DNA of 64,000 bases from Aeromonas veronii. Its GTDB lineage: Bacteria; Pseudomonadota; Gammaproteobacteria; Enterobacterales; Aeromonadaceae. Positions 24,916-33,803 of this stretch are shown here, piece after piece. The DNA lies in contig NZ_CP157875.1 in NCBI RefSeq assembly GCF_040215105.1, positions 983,501-1,047,500 on the forward strand. Direction: 5' to 3'. Numbering within the stretch: the stretch's first letter is position 1; the number at the start of each line of letters is the position of its first letter. The notes beneath the pieces are model-generated. The model saw only the letters and a list, made by a program, of their open reading frames with translations. It did no database searches and was not told the origin of the DNA. Position numbers and translations under genes: made by a program.

Positions 24916-25665
24916 TTACTGGATGCTCTTGCCGGCGCGCACGTCCTTGATGATGGCCTGCAGACTCGCCAGATCCCGCGGTGCACCGCGCAGGATCTGA
25001 TCGCCGACGATGAAGGCCGGGGTGCCGGAGATGCTCATGGCTTCGGCCAGAGCCCGGTTGGTGCCGAGGTTCTTGTCGATGCTGCCATCCTTGATCTTGG
25101 CCTCGACCTTGCTCCAGTCGACACCGGCGGCCTTGGCGATCTCTTTCACCTGGGCTTCGTCGGCGAGGGGACCCTGATGGGCGTACAGCTTGTCGTGGAA
25201 GGCCTGATACTTGTCCGGCTGACCGAGCTGCACCGCCAGGGCGGCGCGGGCGGCGTAGTAGGAGGTCTCGCTCAGGATGGGGAACTGCTTGTAGATGTAG
25301 CGAATGTCCTTGTCCTGACTGAGCAGCTGCTTGACCAGGGGATGGGCGCGCTTGCAGTAGCCGCAGTTGTAGTCGAAGAACTCCACCACCGTCAGGCTGC
25401 CCTTGGGATTGCCGCTCTCGGCGTCGTTGTTGGCGTAGAGCTGCTTGGCGTGGGCCTGGATCAGGGCCTTGTCGCTCTCGGCCTGCTGGCTCTCCTGCTT
25501 GGCGCGCAGGGCATTGGACATCTCGACCAGGATTTCCGGATTCTTGACCAGATAATCGCGCACGATCTGCTCGACATCGCTCTTGGTCAGCTCACTCGCC
25601 TGTAGCGGGGCGGCGAACAGGGTCACGCCGGTCAGGGCGGCACAGAGGGCATGTTTGATTCTCAT
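24916..25665 (-). CDS. DsbA-family periplasmic thioredoxin-like protein
   Basis: A 249-residue exported thiol-disulfide protein. After a signal peptide (ALCAALTGVTLFAAPLQA) an N-terminal helical region of about 70 residues (LTKSDVEQIVRDYLVKNPEI, SNALRAKQESQQ) precedes the thioredoxin fold. The active site is FFDYNCGYCKRAHP (CGYC), and the cis-proline loop is SISGTPAFIVG. The N-terminal helical stretch and CGYC are like Com1/ScsC/BdbD-type proteins and not classical DsbA (CPHC), so it may work as an oxidase or isomerase. It is a single gene, convergent with galE. Confidence 0.9.
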   Translation of the reverse strand: MRIKHALCAALTGVTLFAAPLQASELTKSDVEQIVRDYLVKNPEILVEMSNALRAKQESQQAESDKALIQAHAKQLYANNDAESGNPKGSLTVVEFFDYNCGYCKRAHPLVKQLLSQDKDIRYIYKQFPILSETSYYAARAALAVQLGQPDKYQAFHDKLYAHQGPLADEAQVKEIAKAAGVDWSKVEAKIKDGSIDKNLGTNRALAEAMSISGTPAFIVGDQILRGAPRDLASLQAIIKDVRAGKSIQ

Positions 25666-25819
25666 AAGTCCATCTTGCTGGGAATATGGGGGTGGGCCCT
25701 ATAGTGGTTGAGTCTGTTTTCAAGTCAAGTTATCCGATTGAAAAAGCGCGGGTTATGCCCAGTTTGCGGGATTTGTGCGTCATTTAGGCCAATAAATCGG
25801 CAAACGGATGGGGCGGGGA

Positions 25820-25848
25820 TTTACAAGGGGGAAGGCGATGGGTAGTAT
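25820..25848 (+). promoter_or_regulatory. Promoter of tRNA-Ser
   Basis: TTTACA, 17 bases, TAGTAT, then a GC-rich discriminator (TCGGCGC). The tRNA starts 16 bases after the -10 box. Confidence 0.6.
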
Positions 25849-25863
25849 TCGGCGCACTGCTGC

Positions 25864-25951
25864 GGAGGGGTGGCAGAGCGGCTGAATGCACCGGTCTTGA
25901 AAACCGGCGATGGGCGACCATCCGTGGGTTCAAATCCCACCTCCTCCGCCA
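25864..25951 (+). tRNA. tRNA-Ser (anticodon TGA)
   Basis: An 88-base class II tRNA: acceptor GGAGGGG/CTCCTCC (one G-U pair), anticodon stem CCGGT/ACCGG with loop CTTGAAA (anticodon TGA, reading UCA), a long variable arm (CGATGGGCGACCATCC region), T-arm GTGGG-TTCAAAT-CCCAC, discriminator G and encoded CCA. Confidence 0.97.
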
Positions 25952-25959
25952 TTCATTCA

Positions 25960-25996
25960 AGAGCCCAGATGATTCCATCATCTGGGCTCTTCTGTT
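25960..25996 (+). terminator. Intrinsic terminator of tRNA-Ser
   Basis: A 14-base perfect stem AGAGCCCAGATGAT/ATCATCTGGGCTCT with a 3-base loop and tail TCTGTTTT. Confidence 0.9.
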
Positions 25997-26198
25997 TTCC
26001 TCTCTTCCCATTCATCCATCTCCTCGCCGGGCTACCGGGCTCGACCCTGTTTTTGCTCACCACCTTGGCCCGAACGCTCCCCAAGGCGGCATTTCCTTTT
26101 CCTCATAAATACGGTGAATGACTGTGTGATTTTCATTCACCGAATGAATAATGGGAGCCTTTTTCGCCCATCGCGCGCTTGGCCGGGCTCAACGCTCG

Positions 26199-27611
26199 CT
26201 ACTTGTCGGCCTTGCCGGCGGCGTCGGCGAGACGGGCGAGACGCTTGTCGAGCCTGCGTACGGGCAGCCCTGCATCCTCCGCCCGCTCCTTGCGGCGAAT
26301 GGCGCTGCGCACCAGCATGGCCCCCAGCCAGCGCACTGGCTCGGGCGGAAAATAGCCGCGCGGCCCCCCCACCAGGGCGCACCGGCGCCAGGGGGCATCC
26401 TCTTGCCGTTTATCGTCCCTCACCATGGCCGCCAGGATGCGGCCGCCAATCCAGCTCTGGGCCACCCCGTTGCCGGAATAACCGAGGCCGTAGACGATGT
26501 TTGGCTGGCGGCGCCAGTGGCCGAAGAAGGGGAGGCCGTCCACGGAGCGGTCCGAGGCGCCGCACCAGCTGGCGGCGATGGGCACGTCTTTGAGGGCAGG
26601 GAAGAAGCGGTGCAAGGCCCGGGTGAGGGGGGCCAGGTAGCGGCTGGGTTCATCGAAGCTGGCCAGATGACGATTGGCGAAGGCGAAGGTGTTGCCTCCC
26701 TTGCCGAGCATCAGGCGCCCGGCCGGGGTCGAGCGCGCGTAGTAGACGAAGGTGCGCCCATCCACCGTGTTGCGACCGTGATCCATCCCCTGGGCGGCCA
26801 GGGCCGCGGGGGCGGGCTCCGTGATCACCATGTCGGAGGAGACCAGCACGATGGCGCGGCGAAACTCGCGAAAATGCTCCACCATGGCGCTGTTCATGGC
26901 GAGCACCACCTTGCCGGCGCTGACGCTCCCCGCTGGCGTCTGAACGCGGGCTGGTTGGCCGGCATCGAGGCGCAGCATGGGGGTCTGCTCATAGACAGCC
27001 ACCCCGAGGGTGCGGGCGACCCGCAGCAGGCCGCGCACCAGCAGGGCGGGCTGCACCGAGCCCGCGTGGGGGCTGAACACGCCTTCCAGATGTGCCGCCG
27101 AGCCGCACTGGCCCGCCAGATCCTGCGCCGCTATGGGTTGCCACTGGTTCAATCCCGCTTCATCCAGTCTCGCCATGATGGAGGCCATGACGCCGCGCTG
27201 GGCCTCGCTGGTGGCGGTGTAGCAGGTGCCTTCTACTCGCAGCTCGGCCGCTATGCCATGAGCCTCGCAAAAACGCGCTATCTCGTGCACCGCCTGCTCC
27301 GAGGTGCGTACCAGCCAGGCGGCCTGCTCCTCGCCAAATTGTTTGCACAGGCTGGGGTACTTGGCGGACCAGGTGAGCAGGCAGCCGCCGTTGCGACCCG
27401 AGGCGCCGCCGCCGCACAGCCCCTTCTCCAGCACCAGCACCCGCAATTCGGGCTGCGCCTGTTGGAGCTGGATGGCGCACCAGAGCCCGGTGAAGCCGCC
27501 GCCGACGATGCAGACATCCGCGTCATGTTGCCCTCGCAAAGGAGTGGGCTCGGCAGGCTGCTCGGCGGCCAGGGCCTCGGCCAGCCAGAAGGGGAGTTGA
27601 GTGTGAGGCAT
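26199..27611 (-). CDS. FAD-dependent aminophosphonate oxidoreductase
   Basis: A 470-residue DAO-family flavoenzyme. The Rossmann motif is DADVCIVGGGFTGLWCAIQL, followed by LVLEKGLCGGGASGRNGGC and late FAD contacts NIVYGLGYSGNGVAQ. This pattern fits the putative aminophosphonate oxidoreductase family (TIGR03329). Related enzymes from AEP clusters oxidise N-methylated AEP or AEP to phosphonoacetaldehyde. Inference here: it widens the substrate range of the pathway. A start at 27629 overlaps the permease stop (TGATG), but the ATG at 27611 follows GGAGACAAC, so it is preferred. The frame continues far upstream inside the permease gene, which is not coding. Last gene of the phnT-permease-oxidase unit. 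Confidence 0.88.
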   Translation of the reverse strand: MPHTQLPFWLAEALAAEQPAEPTPLRGQHDADVCIVGGGFTGLWCAIQLQQAQPELRVLVLEKGLCGGGASGRNGGCLLTWSAKYPSLCKQFGEEQAAWLVRTSEQAVHEIARFCEAHGIAAELRVEGTCYTATSEAQRGVMASIMARLDEAGLNQWQPIAAQDLAGQCGSAAHLEGVFSPHAGSVQPALLVRGLLRVARTLGVAVYEQTPMLRLDAGQPARVQTPAGSVSAGKVVLAMNSAMVEHFREFRRAIVLVSSDMVITEPAPAALAAQGMDHGRNTVDGRTFVYYARSTPAGRLMLGKGGNTFAFANRHLASFDEPSRYLAPLTRALHRFFPALKDVPIAASWCGASDRSVDGLPFFGHWRRQPNIVYGLGYSGNGVAQSWIGGRILAAMVRDDKRQEDAPWRRCALVGGPRGYFPPEPVRWLGAMLVRSAIRRKERAEDAGLPVRRLDKRLARLADAAGKADK

Positions 27612-27628
27612 GTTGTCTCCGTTGAACA

Positions 27629-29353
27629 TCAGGGTTGGCGCCAGCGCTGGGTACGCGCCAGCAGGGTGCGGCTGAGGCCGAGTTGCAGCAGCTTGACGCT
27701 GGCGGCGGCCAGCAGGATCAGGGTGGCCATGGCGGCGGCCGCGGCCGTGTCGCCGGAGTCCTCCATGTTGAGCACGGCGATGGAAGCGAGCACGCTGTCG
27801 CTGGAGTAGAGGAAGATCACCGCCGAGGTGGTGGTCATGGCGTTGACGAACAGGTAGATGAAGATCTCCAGCAGGGCGGGCAGGCTGGCGGGCAGGGTGA
27901 CGCGCCAAAACGCCTTGAGCAGCGGGATGCGCAGGGAGATGGCGACCAGCTCCAGCTCCCGCGGCAGCTGCTTGAGGCTGGTGAGCGCCGTCATGTGCCC
28001 CACCGTGTAGTAGTGGATGATGCAGGAGAGCACCATCAGCGGCAGAGTGCCATAGAGGCTGCCGAGCAGGCTTTCCGGCCGGTTGAAGAAGAAGATGTAA
28101 CCCAGCCCCAGCACCATGCCGGGCACCGCCAGGGAGAGCATGGCGAGCAGGTGCATCAGCTGGCGCAGGGGGGCGAAGTGGCGCCCTTTCTCCTGGGCCC
28201 AGGCCAGCACCACGATGAGGGCGGTGCCAAAGATGGCGGTGAGGGCGCCGAGCTTGAGGGTATTGGTGAAGGGTTGCCAGCCGTAGACGCTGTTGCTGTC
28301 GAAGGCGTAGTGCGCCAGGGTCAGGTTGAGGTTGTAGGGCCAGAACTGCACCAGGGAGCCGTAGATGGCCATACCGACCAGGGCTAGGAACAGCAGGGCC
28401 CAGAGCCCGCACCAGAGCAGCGCCAGCAGATCCCGCACCTTGTGGGGGCTTGGCCGATAGGGGACGGACTTGCTGCTGCTCTGCTCCTGCATCTTGCTGC
28501 GCACCCTGTGTTCCAGCGCGAAGCTCAGCAGGGCGGGCAGCAGCAAGGTGACGCTGGCGACCGCCCCCAGGGAGAAGTTCTGCATGCCGATCACCTGGCG
28601 ATAGATGTCGGTGGCCAGCACGCTGTACTGGCCGCCGATCACCTTGGCCACCCCGAAGTCGCAGATGGTCAGGGTGAACACGGCGATGGCGGCGCTGAGC
28701 AGGCCGTAGCGGGCGGTGGGCAGGGTCACGGTGAGGAAGGTGCGAAGGGGCGAGCTGCCGAGCACCCTGGCGGCCTCGTACAGGCGGGCGTCGCTGTGAC
28801 CCAGTGCCGTGATGAGGATCATCAGGGCATGGGGGAAGCACCAGAAACCCAGCCCCATCACGATGCCGATGGGGCCATAGATGCTCTCCCCGCCGAGCAA
28901 CCCCTTGGCGACCCCCTGATTGCCGAACCAGTAGACCAGGCTGATGGCGGGCAGCAGGGAGGGCATCAGCAGGGGAATGAGGCCGATGAGGCGAAACAGT
29001 CCCTTGGCGGGCATGCAGGTGCGGGTGAGGGCGTAGGCGTAGCCGAAGGCGACAGTGATCACCAGGGTGGTGATGAGCAGGCCGAGCCAGAGGGTGTTGC
29101 CTATGGTGCGGGTGAGGTGGGGGGAGAGGAAGTAGTCCCGAAAGTTTGCGAGCCCCACCCAGTTGCCGTCCAGATCCTGCAGGCTCTTTTGCAGCATGGC
29201 GAGCAGGGGCAGCAGCAGGCCACCGGCCAGCAGGAGGATGCCGATCAGCAGCAGCGCGAGCTGGATGACGCTGTCCCGACTCCAGCCGCCGAGGTGCTGG
29301 CGCCAGCGAAGCCTTGGGCGGTTTGTCCCCAGGGTCTTGGGTTGCATCATCAT
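27629..29353 (-). CDS. AEP ABC transporter permease (fused PhnU/PhnV type)
   Basis: A 574-residue inner membrane permease with two homologous halves, each with about six helices and an EAA-like loop: ARLYEAARVLGSSPLRTFL in the first half and LELVAISLRIPLLKAFWRV in the second. This fused organisation fits the putative 2-aminoethylphosphonate permease family TIGR03262 and replaces separate PhnU and PhnV. The ATG at 29353 overlaps the ATPase stop (ATGA) and follows GGGGAGG. Two further in-frame ATGs (29350, 29347) are possible starts. It works with PhnS and PhnT to import AEP. Confidence 0.9.
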   Translation of the reverse strand: MMMQPKTLGTNRPRLRWRQHLGGWSRDSVIQLALLLIGILLLAGGLLLPLLAMLQKSLQDLDGNWVGLANFRDYFLSPHLTRTIGNTLWLGLLITTLVITVAFGYAYALTRTCMPAKGLFRLIGLIPLLMPSLLPAISLVYWFGNQGVAKGLLGGESIYGPIGIVMGLGFWCFPHALMILITALGHSDARLYEAARVLGSSPLRTFLTVTLPTARYGLLSAAIAVFTLTICDFGVAKVIGGQYSVLATDIYRQVIGMQNFSLGAVASVTLLLPALLSFALEHRVRSKMQEQSSSKSVPYRPSPHKVRDLLALLWCGLWALLFLALVGMAIYGSLVQFWPYNLNLTLAHYAFDSNSVYGWQPFTNTLKLGALTAIFGTALIVVLAWAQEKGRHFAPLRQLMHLLAMLSLAVPGMVLGLGYIFFFNRPESLLGSLYGTLPLMVLSCIIHYYTVGHMTALTSLKQLPRELELVAISLRIPLLKAFWRVTLPASLPALLEIFIYLFVNAMTTTSAVIFLYSSDSVLASIAVLNMEDSGDTAAAAAMATLILLAAASVKLLQLGLSRTLLARTQRWRQP

Positions 29354-30414
29354 GAGGCCTCCCCGTCGAAGCAGCGCACGGCGTCGGCGGGCCAGTGCAG
29401 GGAGCAGGTCATGCCGGCGCGCCACTGGGCCTTTTCGTCATTGGGGCGCTGCACCAGCACCTGCTGTGGGCCGAGATAGGTCTGGGCGCGGCAGATGAGG
29501 CGTTGGGTGGCGCCCAGAAACTCCACCTGCTCCACCTCGGCCTGCAAGCCGCCGTGGATTGAGGGAGACAGACTGATGGCCTCGGGGCGGATGGCGAGCT
29601 GCAACTTGCTGCCGGCCTGGGCACGGTTGGCGAGCGCCAGGGGCTGCTCGTTCAGGCGCACCTGCTGCGGGCTCAGCACCAGGGCGTCGAGGAAGTTCAT
29701 GGTTCCGACGAAACTAGCCACGAAGCGGTTCGCCGGCTGGTGGTAGATCTCCTGCGGGGTGCCTACCTGCACGATGCGCCCCCCCTCCATCACCACGATG
29801 CGATCCGCCATGGTGAGCGCCTCCTCCTGGTCGTGGGTCACCATGATGGTGGTGATGCCGAGGCGCTGTTGCAGGGCGCGGATCTCGCTGCGCAAATGAG
29901 TGCGTACCAGGGCGTCGAGGGCGCTCAGGGGTTCGTCGAGCAATAGCAGACCGGGGGAGAGGGCCAGGGCCCTGGCCAGTGCCACCCGCTGCTGCTGACC
30001 GCCGGAGATCTGGCTCGGATACTTGTGGGACTGGGCATCGAGGCCGACCAGGGCCAGCCAGTGCTGCACCTTCTGCTGGATGTTCTCTCTGTCCTGCCCC
30101 TGATTCTCGAGGCCGAAGGCGATGTTCTGGGCCACCGTCAGGTTGGGGAAGAGGGCATAGGACTGGAAGACGATGCCAAAGTCCCGCTGCTGGGGGGGGA
30201 GCCGGGAGATGTCGCGCCCTCCCTGCCAGATCTCGCCCTCGTCCGGCAGATCCAGGCCGGCGATGGCCCGCAGCAGGGTAGTCTTGCCGCAGCCGGAGGG
30301 GCCGAGGAAGCAGACGAACTCCCCCTGCTCGATGCCAAGGGAGATCTCTGTCAGGGCCTGAAAGTGCCCGAAGTGCTTGTTGAGGTGCTGGATATCCAGA
30401 TAGGGCCGGGTCAT
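29350..30414 (-). CDS. phnT: AEP ABC transporter ATP-binding protein PhnT
   Basis: A 354-residue ATPase of the spermidine/iron/phosphonate importer class. Walker A is LGPSGCGKTTLL, the signature is ISGGQQQRVALARALALSPG, Walker B is LLLLDEPLSALDA, and the C-terminal TOBE-like domain covers residues about 285-350. The frame is open to 30474, but that extension contains the operator palindrome and has no ribosome site, so the ATG at 30414 (TMTRPYLDIQHL) is used. It is the first gene of a three-gene unit under its own PhnR-type operator at 30435. Confidence 0.9.
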   Translation of the reverse strand: MTRPYLDIQHLNKHFGHFQALTEISLGIEQGEFVCFLGPSGCGKTTLLRAIAGLDLPDEGEIWQGGRDISRLPPQQRDFGIVFQSYALFPNLTVAQNIAFGLENQGQDRENIQQKVQHWLALVGLDAQSHKYPSQISGGQQQRVALARALALSPGLLLLDEPLSALDALVRTHLRSEIRALQQRLGITTIMVTHDQEEALTMADRIVVMEGGRIVQVGTPQEIYHQPANRFVASFVGTMNFLDALVLSPQQVRLNEQPLALANRAQAGSKLQLAIRPEAISLSPSIHGGLQAEVEQVEFLGATQRLICRAQTYLGPQQVLVQRPNDEKAQWRAGMTCSLHWPADAVRCFDGEAS

Positions 30415-30434
30415 GGTCGAGCTCACTGCTGTTT

Positions 30435-30446
30435 TGGTATATACCA
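30435..30446. promoter_or_regulatory. PhnR-type operator upstream of phnT
   Basis: A perfect palindrome TGGTATATACCA 21 bases before the phnT start. It is identical to the site before phnW and near-identical to those before phnS and phnR. Confidence 0.75.
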
Positions 30447-30591
30447 GTTTGCGATTGGAGTGTGACCGTGCCATGACAGAAAGATGACGGGAGCGTGATG
30501 GTCAGGACCGTGACGGCGGGTCAGGGCAGAGGGGGCAAGGCGAGCAAGTTGGTGAGGATGGATGCCGGACGCGCCGCTTGCCCGCAACGGC

Positions 30592-30615
30592 AAAAGGCCG
30601 ACGGGAGTCGGCCTT
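30592..30615 (-). terminator. Intrinsic terminator of phnS
   Basis: On the minus strand AAGGCCGAC-TCCC-GTCGGCC followed by TTTTG, 28 bases after the phnS stop. It separates phnS from the downstream phnT operator. Confidence 0.7.
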
Positions 30616-30642
30616 GTTGACAGCTGCTCACCTGAACGGCGC

Positions 30643-31662
30643 TTACTGCTTGGCTTCGGACTTGCTGTCGAAGCTGGCGGTCCACTGACTCAGGATCTGG
30701 TTGCGCTCGCGGGCGGCCCAGGCGAAGTCGTTCTCGATCATCTGGCCCTTGATGTCGGCTGGATAGCCGTCCCTGGTCTTGGCGACCTGGGGAATGGCGA
30801 CCACGGCGAAGGACTTGTTGTAGAGGCTGTTGGCCTGCTCGGTGGCGGCGAAGTCCAGCAGCTGTTTGGCGGCCTCGAGCTTGGGCGTGCCCTTGAGGAT
30901 GGCGGCGGCCTCCATGTCCCAGCCCGAGCCTTCGCTTGGGAAGATCACGTCGATGGGAGCGCCCTTGCCCTTGAGGCTGGTGGCGGGGAAGTCAAAGGAG
31001 ATGCCGACCACTGTCTCGCCGCTGGCCGCCAGTTTGCAGGGGGCCGAGCCGGAGTGGGTGTAGCGGTCGATGTTCTGATGCAGGCCGGTCATGTACTGCC
31101 AGCCCTGCTGCTCGCCCATGGTCTGCAACCAGCCTGCCACGCTCAGGAAGCCGGTGCCGGAGGAGCTGGGGTTCGGCATGATCACCTTGCCCTTGTAGAT
31201 GGGCTTGGTGAGGTCGCTCCAGCTGGTCGGCGCCGGGATCCCCTGCTTCTCGGCCTCGACCTTGTTGAAGCAGATGGCGCTGAAGAAGGCGTCAAGCCCG
31301 ATCCAGTGCGGCTCTGCCTTGGGGTCACGGAAGCGGCTGTCGAGCTTGTCCAGCCCCTTGGGAGCATAGCCTGCCAGCATCTGCTGCTGGTCGAGCTGCA
31401 TCAGGCTGGTGGCCGCCAGTCCCCACACCACGTCAGCCTTGGGCTGAGCCTTCTCGGCCAGCAGCCGGGCGGTGACCACGCCGGTGGAGTCCCGTACCCA
31501 CTTGATGTTGATGTCCGGGTGCTGGCGCTCGAAGGCGGTTTTCAGCTCGGCGAGCTGCTCCGGCTCGAAGGCGGTATAGACGGTGAGGTCGGTCGCGGCC
31601 ATCACCGGGGCTGTCATGGCGGCCAGCAGTGCGCTCGCCAGCAAGGGGGTTCCCTGTTTCAT
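30643..31662 (-). CDS. phnS: AEP ABC transporter substrate-binding protein PhnS
   Basis: A 339-residue periplasmic binding protein with a signal peptide (LLASALLAAMTAPVMA). The mature protein begins TDLTVYTAFEPEQLAELKTA, and PKADVVWGLAATSLMQLDQQ, GKVIMPNPSSSGTGFLSVAG and FPSEGSGWDMEAAAILKGTP follow. This is the layout of the extracellular solute-binding (iron/putrescine-like) clade and fits the AEP-binding family TIGR03261. It is transcribed as a single gene from its own operator at 31683 and ends at a terminator before phnT, so the binding protein can be made in excess over the membrane parts. Confidence 0.92.
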   Translation of the reverse strand: MKQGTPLLASALLAAMTAPVMAATDLTVYTAFEPEQLAELKTAFERQHPDINIKWVRDSTGVVTARLLAEKAQPKADVVWGLAATSLMQLDQQQMLAGYAPKGLDKLDSRFRDPKAEPHWIGLDAFFSAICFNKVEAEKQGIPAPTSWSDLTKPIYKGKVIMPNPSSSGTGFLSVAGWLQTMGEQQGWQYMTGLHQNIDRYTHSGSAPCKLAASGETVVGISFDFPATSLKGKGAPIDVIFPSEGSGWDMEAAAILKGTPKLEAAKQLLDFAATEQANSLYNKSFAVVAIPQVAKTRDGYPADIKGQMIENDFAWAARERNQILSQWTASFDSKSEAKQ

Positions 31663-31682
31663 CCTCTGTCTCCATCAAGTAT

Positions 31683-31694
31683 TGGTATAAACCA
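31683..31694. promoter_or_regulatory. PhnR-type operator upstream of phnS
   Basis: TGGTATAAACCA, one base off the perfect palindrome seen before phnT and phnW, 21 bases before the phnS start codon. Confidence 0.7.
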
Positions 31695-31764
31695 GATTGG
31701 TCGAGAGAGAGGCTAGGGGAGGTTTGTGACGTTCGGGTGACAGCCCCGTGACGTTTTGATGAGG

Positions 31765-32472
31765 TTACTCCCCGGTGTCCACCTCGATCTCCAGGCTGTC
31801 GTGGCGCCAGTATTCCAGATCGAAATCGAGCACCCGGCCGTGCTGATCGAAGTTGAGCCGCTCAAGGCGCAGGGCGGGCAGTCCGGCGGTGGCCCCCAGC
31901 GCCTTGGCCACCTCGTCCGGCAGGGCGGTGGGGAAGAAGCGCACCTGCATGCGGGCATACTGCAGACCGTAGTGGGCCTCGTAGATCTCGGTCAGGCTGC
32001 CGTTGAGATCCAGTTCAAGCAGGCCGGGCACCCGCTCGGGCAGGCAGTGGTTCTCGCAGTAGCAGAGGGCACGTCCGTTGGCGTAGCGCAGCCGCTTGAG
32101 CAGGAACAGGCTGTCGAATGGCTTGAGCTGCAGCCGCGTCATCAGGGCGGGGGGCACCGGCTGGCGGCCCTTCTCCAGCAGCTCGGTACAAGGCTCTCCC
32201 CCTTGCTCGCGCACTATCTGGTGGAAGTTGGAGGTGCGTCTCGGGTTCAGGCGATAGCGGGGCGGGGTCACGAACCAGCCGCGCCTGTCTTCCCGGTAGA
32301 TGAGGCCGTTTGCCTCCAACTGCACCAGGGCCTCGCGGATGGTGACCCGGGTGGTGCCGTAGAGTTCCCCCAGCAGCCGTTCGGAGGGGAGCTTGTCGTT
32401 GGCCTGCAGCCCGCCCGCCTGGATCTGGGTGGTGAGGGCATCCTTGATCTGCAGGTATTGAGGTTTGCTCAT
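31765..32472 (-). CDS. phnR: GntR-family regulator of AEP utilisation, PhnR
   Basis: A 235-residue GntR/HutC-type regulator (pattern of TIGR03337). Residues about 5-70 are the winged helix ([40 protein letters not shown]), and the C-terminal half is a UTRA ligand-binding domain ([40 protein letters not shown]). The ATG at 32472 follows AAGGA. The longer frame to 32496 adds eight residues without a better ribosome site. Four matching palindromes in the locus, one in its own leader (32498), suggest autoregulation and control of phnS, phnT and phnW. The probable inducer is AEP or a derivative. Confidence 0.9.
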   Translation of the reverse strand: MSKPQYLQIKDALTTQIQAGGLQANDKLPSERLLGELYGTTRVTIREALVQLEANGLIYREDRRGWFVTPPRYRLNPRRTSNFHQIVREQGGEPCTELLEKGRQPVPPALMTRLQLKPFDSLFLLKRLRYANGRALCYCENHCLPERVPGLLELDLNGSLTEIYEAHYGLQYARMQVRFFPTALPDEVAKALGATAGLPALRLERLNFDQHGRVLDFDLEYWRHDSLEIEVDTGE

Positions 32473-32497
32473 GGGGATCCTTGTGGACGAAAACATG

Positions 32498-32509
32498 CTT
32501 GGTAGAGAC
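32498..32509. promoter_or_regulatory. PhnR-type operator upstream of phnR
   Basis: TGGTAGAGACCA, with the same TGGT/ACCA half sites but a different centre from the other three copies, 25 bases before the phnR start. The divergent centre suggests weaker autoregulatory binding. Confidence 0.6.
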
Positions 32510-32597
32510 CAGTTTTGGTCCCCGATTCAGGATCTCTAGATTATCGCGATGATGGCGCCGAAAATGAATTTTTTGTTGCACGTAGGGGCACCCCTTT

Positions 32598-32626
32598 GAC
32601 CCGGAAGGGGGCGTTCAGCACAATAA
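32598..32626 (+). promoter_or_regulatory. Candidate phnW promoter
   Basis: TTGACC, 17 bases, CACAAT. The predicted start of transcription, near 32633, puts the operator at 32637 just downstream, a position that fits repression. Confidence 0.5.
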
Positions 32627-32636
32627 GCTCAATCTG

Positions 32637-32648
32637 GTATATACCAAA
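32637..32648. promoter_or_regulatory. PhnR-type operator upstream of phnW
   Basis: A perfect palindrome TGGTATATACCA that ends two bases before the phnW ribosome site (GGAG at 32651). Confidence 0.75.
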
Positions 32649-32660
32649 TGGAGCAAAGCC

Positions 32661-33803
32661 ATGACCCACATCCCTGCCGCCCCCGCTGCCGTCGACTACC
32701 TGCTGCTGACCCCGGGCCCCCTCTCCACCACTCCCACGGTGCGCGCCGCCATGTTGCAGGACAGCTGCACCTGGGATGCGGACTACAACCAGGGAGTGGT
32801 GGAGCCCATCCGCCGCGAGTTGGTGCGTCTGGCCATGGCCCCGCAATATGCCGCCGACTACAGTGCCGTGCTGCTCCAGGGCAGCGGCAGCTATGTGGTG
32901 GAGAGCGTGCTGGGCTCGGCGCTCGGGCAAGATGACTGCCTGCTCATTATCAACAACGGTGCCTACGGGGCCCGCATGGTGGAGATGGCGCGCTGCCTCG
33001 GCCTGAATCATCTCGAGCTCGACTGCGGCGAGACCGAGCGCCCCGAGGTGGCGACCATCGACGCCCTGCTTGATGGGCATCCCGGCATCACCCACCTCGC
33101 CATGGTGCACTGCGAGACCACCACCGGCATGCTGAACCCGCTGGAGGAGGTGGCAGCGCTCTGTCAGCGCCGCGGCATCCGCTTCATCGTCGATGCCATG
33201 AGCAGCTTTGGCGGCATCCCCATCGACATGGGGCAGCTTGGCATCGAGTTCCTCATCAGCTCCGCCAACAAGTGCATCCAGGGGGTGCCGGGCTTTGGTT
33301 TCGTCATCGCGCGTCGAGCCGCCCTCGCGGCCTGCGCCGGACGGGCCCGCTCCGTCTCCCTCGATCTGCACGCCCAGTGGCAGACCATGGAGCAGCAGGG
33401 GGGCAAGTGGCGCTTCACCTCGCCGACCCACACCGTGCTGGCGTTCGCCCAGGCGCTGCGGGAACTGGAGGAGGAGGGGGGCATCACCGCGCGCCATCGC
33501 CGCTATCAGGAGAACCAGCGCACCCTGGTGGCAGGCATGGCCGCCCTCGGTTTCGCGCCTCTGCTGCCCACGGCCTGGCAATCTCCCATCATCACGGCCT
33601 TCTACTCCCCCACCCATCCCGACTACCGCTTTGTCGATTTTTATCAGCGCCTCAAGGCCCAAGGCTTCGTCATCTACCCGGGCAAGGTCTCACGGGCGGA
33701 TTGCTTTCGCATCGGCAACATCGGCGACGTGACGCCGGCCAAGGTGCGTGACCTGCTGGCCGCCATGGCGGATGCCTGCTACTGGCAGGAGGGAGCGCGA
33801 TGA
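32661..33803 (+). CDS. phnW: 2-aminoethylphosphonate:pyruvate transaminase
   Basis: A 380-residue PLP enzyme that transfers the amino group of AEP to pyruvate, giving phosphonoacetaldehyde and alanine. It is a class V aminotransferase: [19 protein letters not shown] near the start, [19 protein letters not shown] in the middle, [13 protein letters not shown] and the PLP lysine in [16 protein letters not shown] (Lys204 in this frame). Its length is close to that of the Salmonella enzyme (367 residues). First gene of the operon phnW-pbfA-phnX, with a four-base overlap (ATGA) to the next gene. Confidence 0.96.
   Translation: MTHIPAAPAAVDYLLLTPGPLSTTPTVRAAMLQDSCTWDADYNQGVVEPIRRELVRLAMAPQYAADYSAVLLQGSGSYVVESVLGSALGQDDCLLIINNGAYGARMVEMARCLGLNHLELDCGETERPEVATIDALLDGHPGITHLAMVHCETTTGMLNPLEEVAALCQRRGIRFIVDAMSSFGGIPIDMGQLGIEFLISSANKCIQGVPGFGFVIARRAALAACAGRARSVSLDLHAQWQTMEQQGGKWRFTSPTHTVLAFAQALRELEEEGGITARHRRYQENQRTLVAGMAALGFAPLLPTAWQSPIITAFYSPTHPDYRFVDFYQRLKAQGFVIYPGKVSRADCFRIGNIGDVTPAKVRDLLAAMADACYWQEGAR

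Noticed and set aside
26151..27809. A 552-codon plus-strand frame opposite the FAD oxidoreductase
   Set aside because: Antisense shadow of a clear FAD enzyme gene, with no ribosome site or domain.
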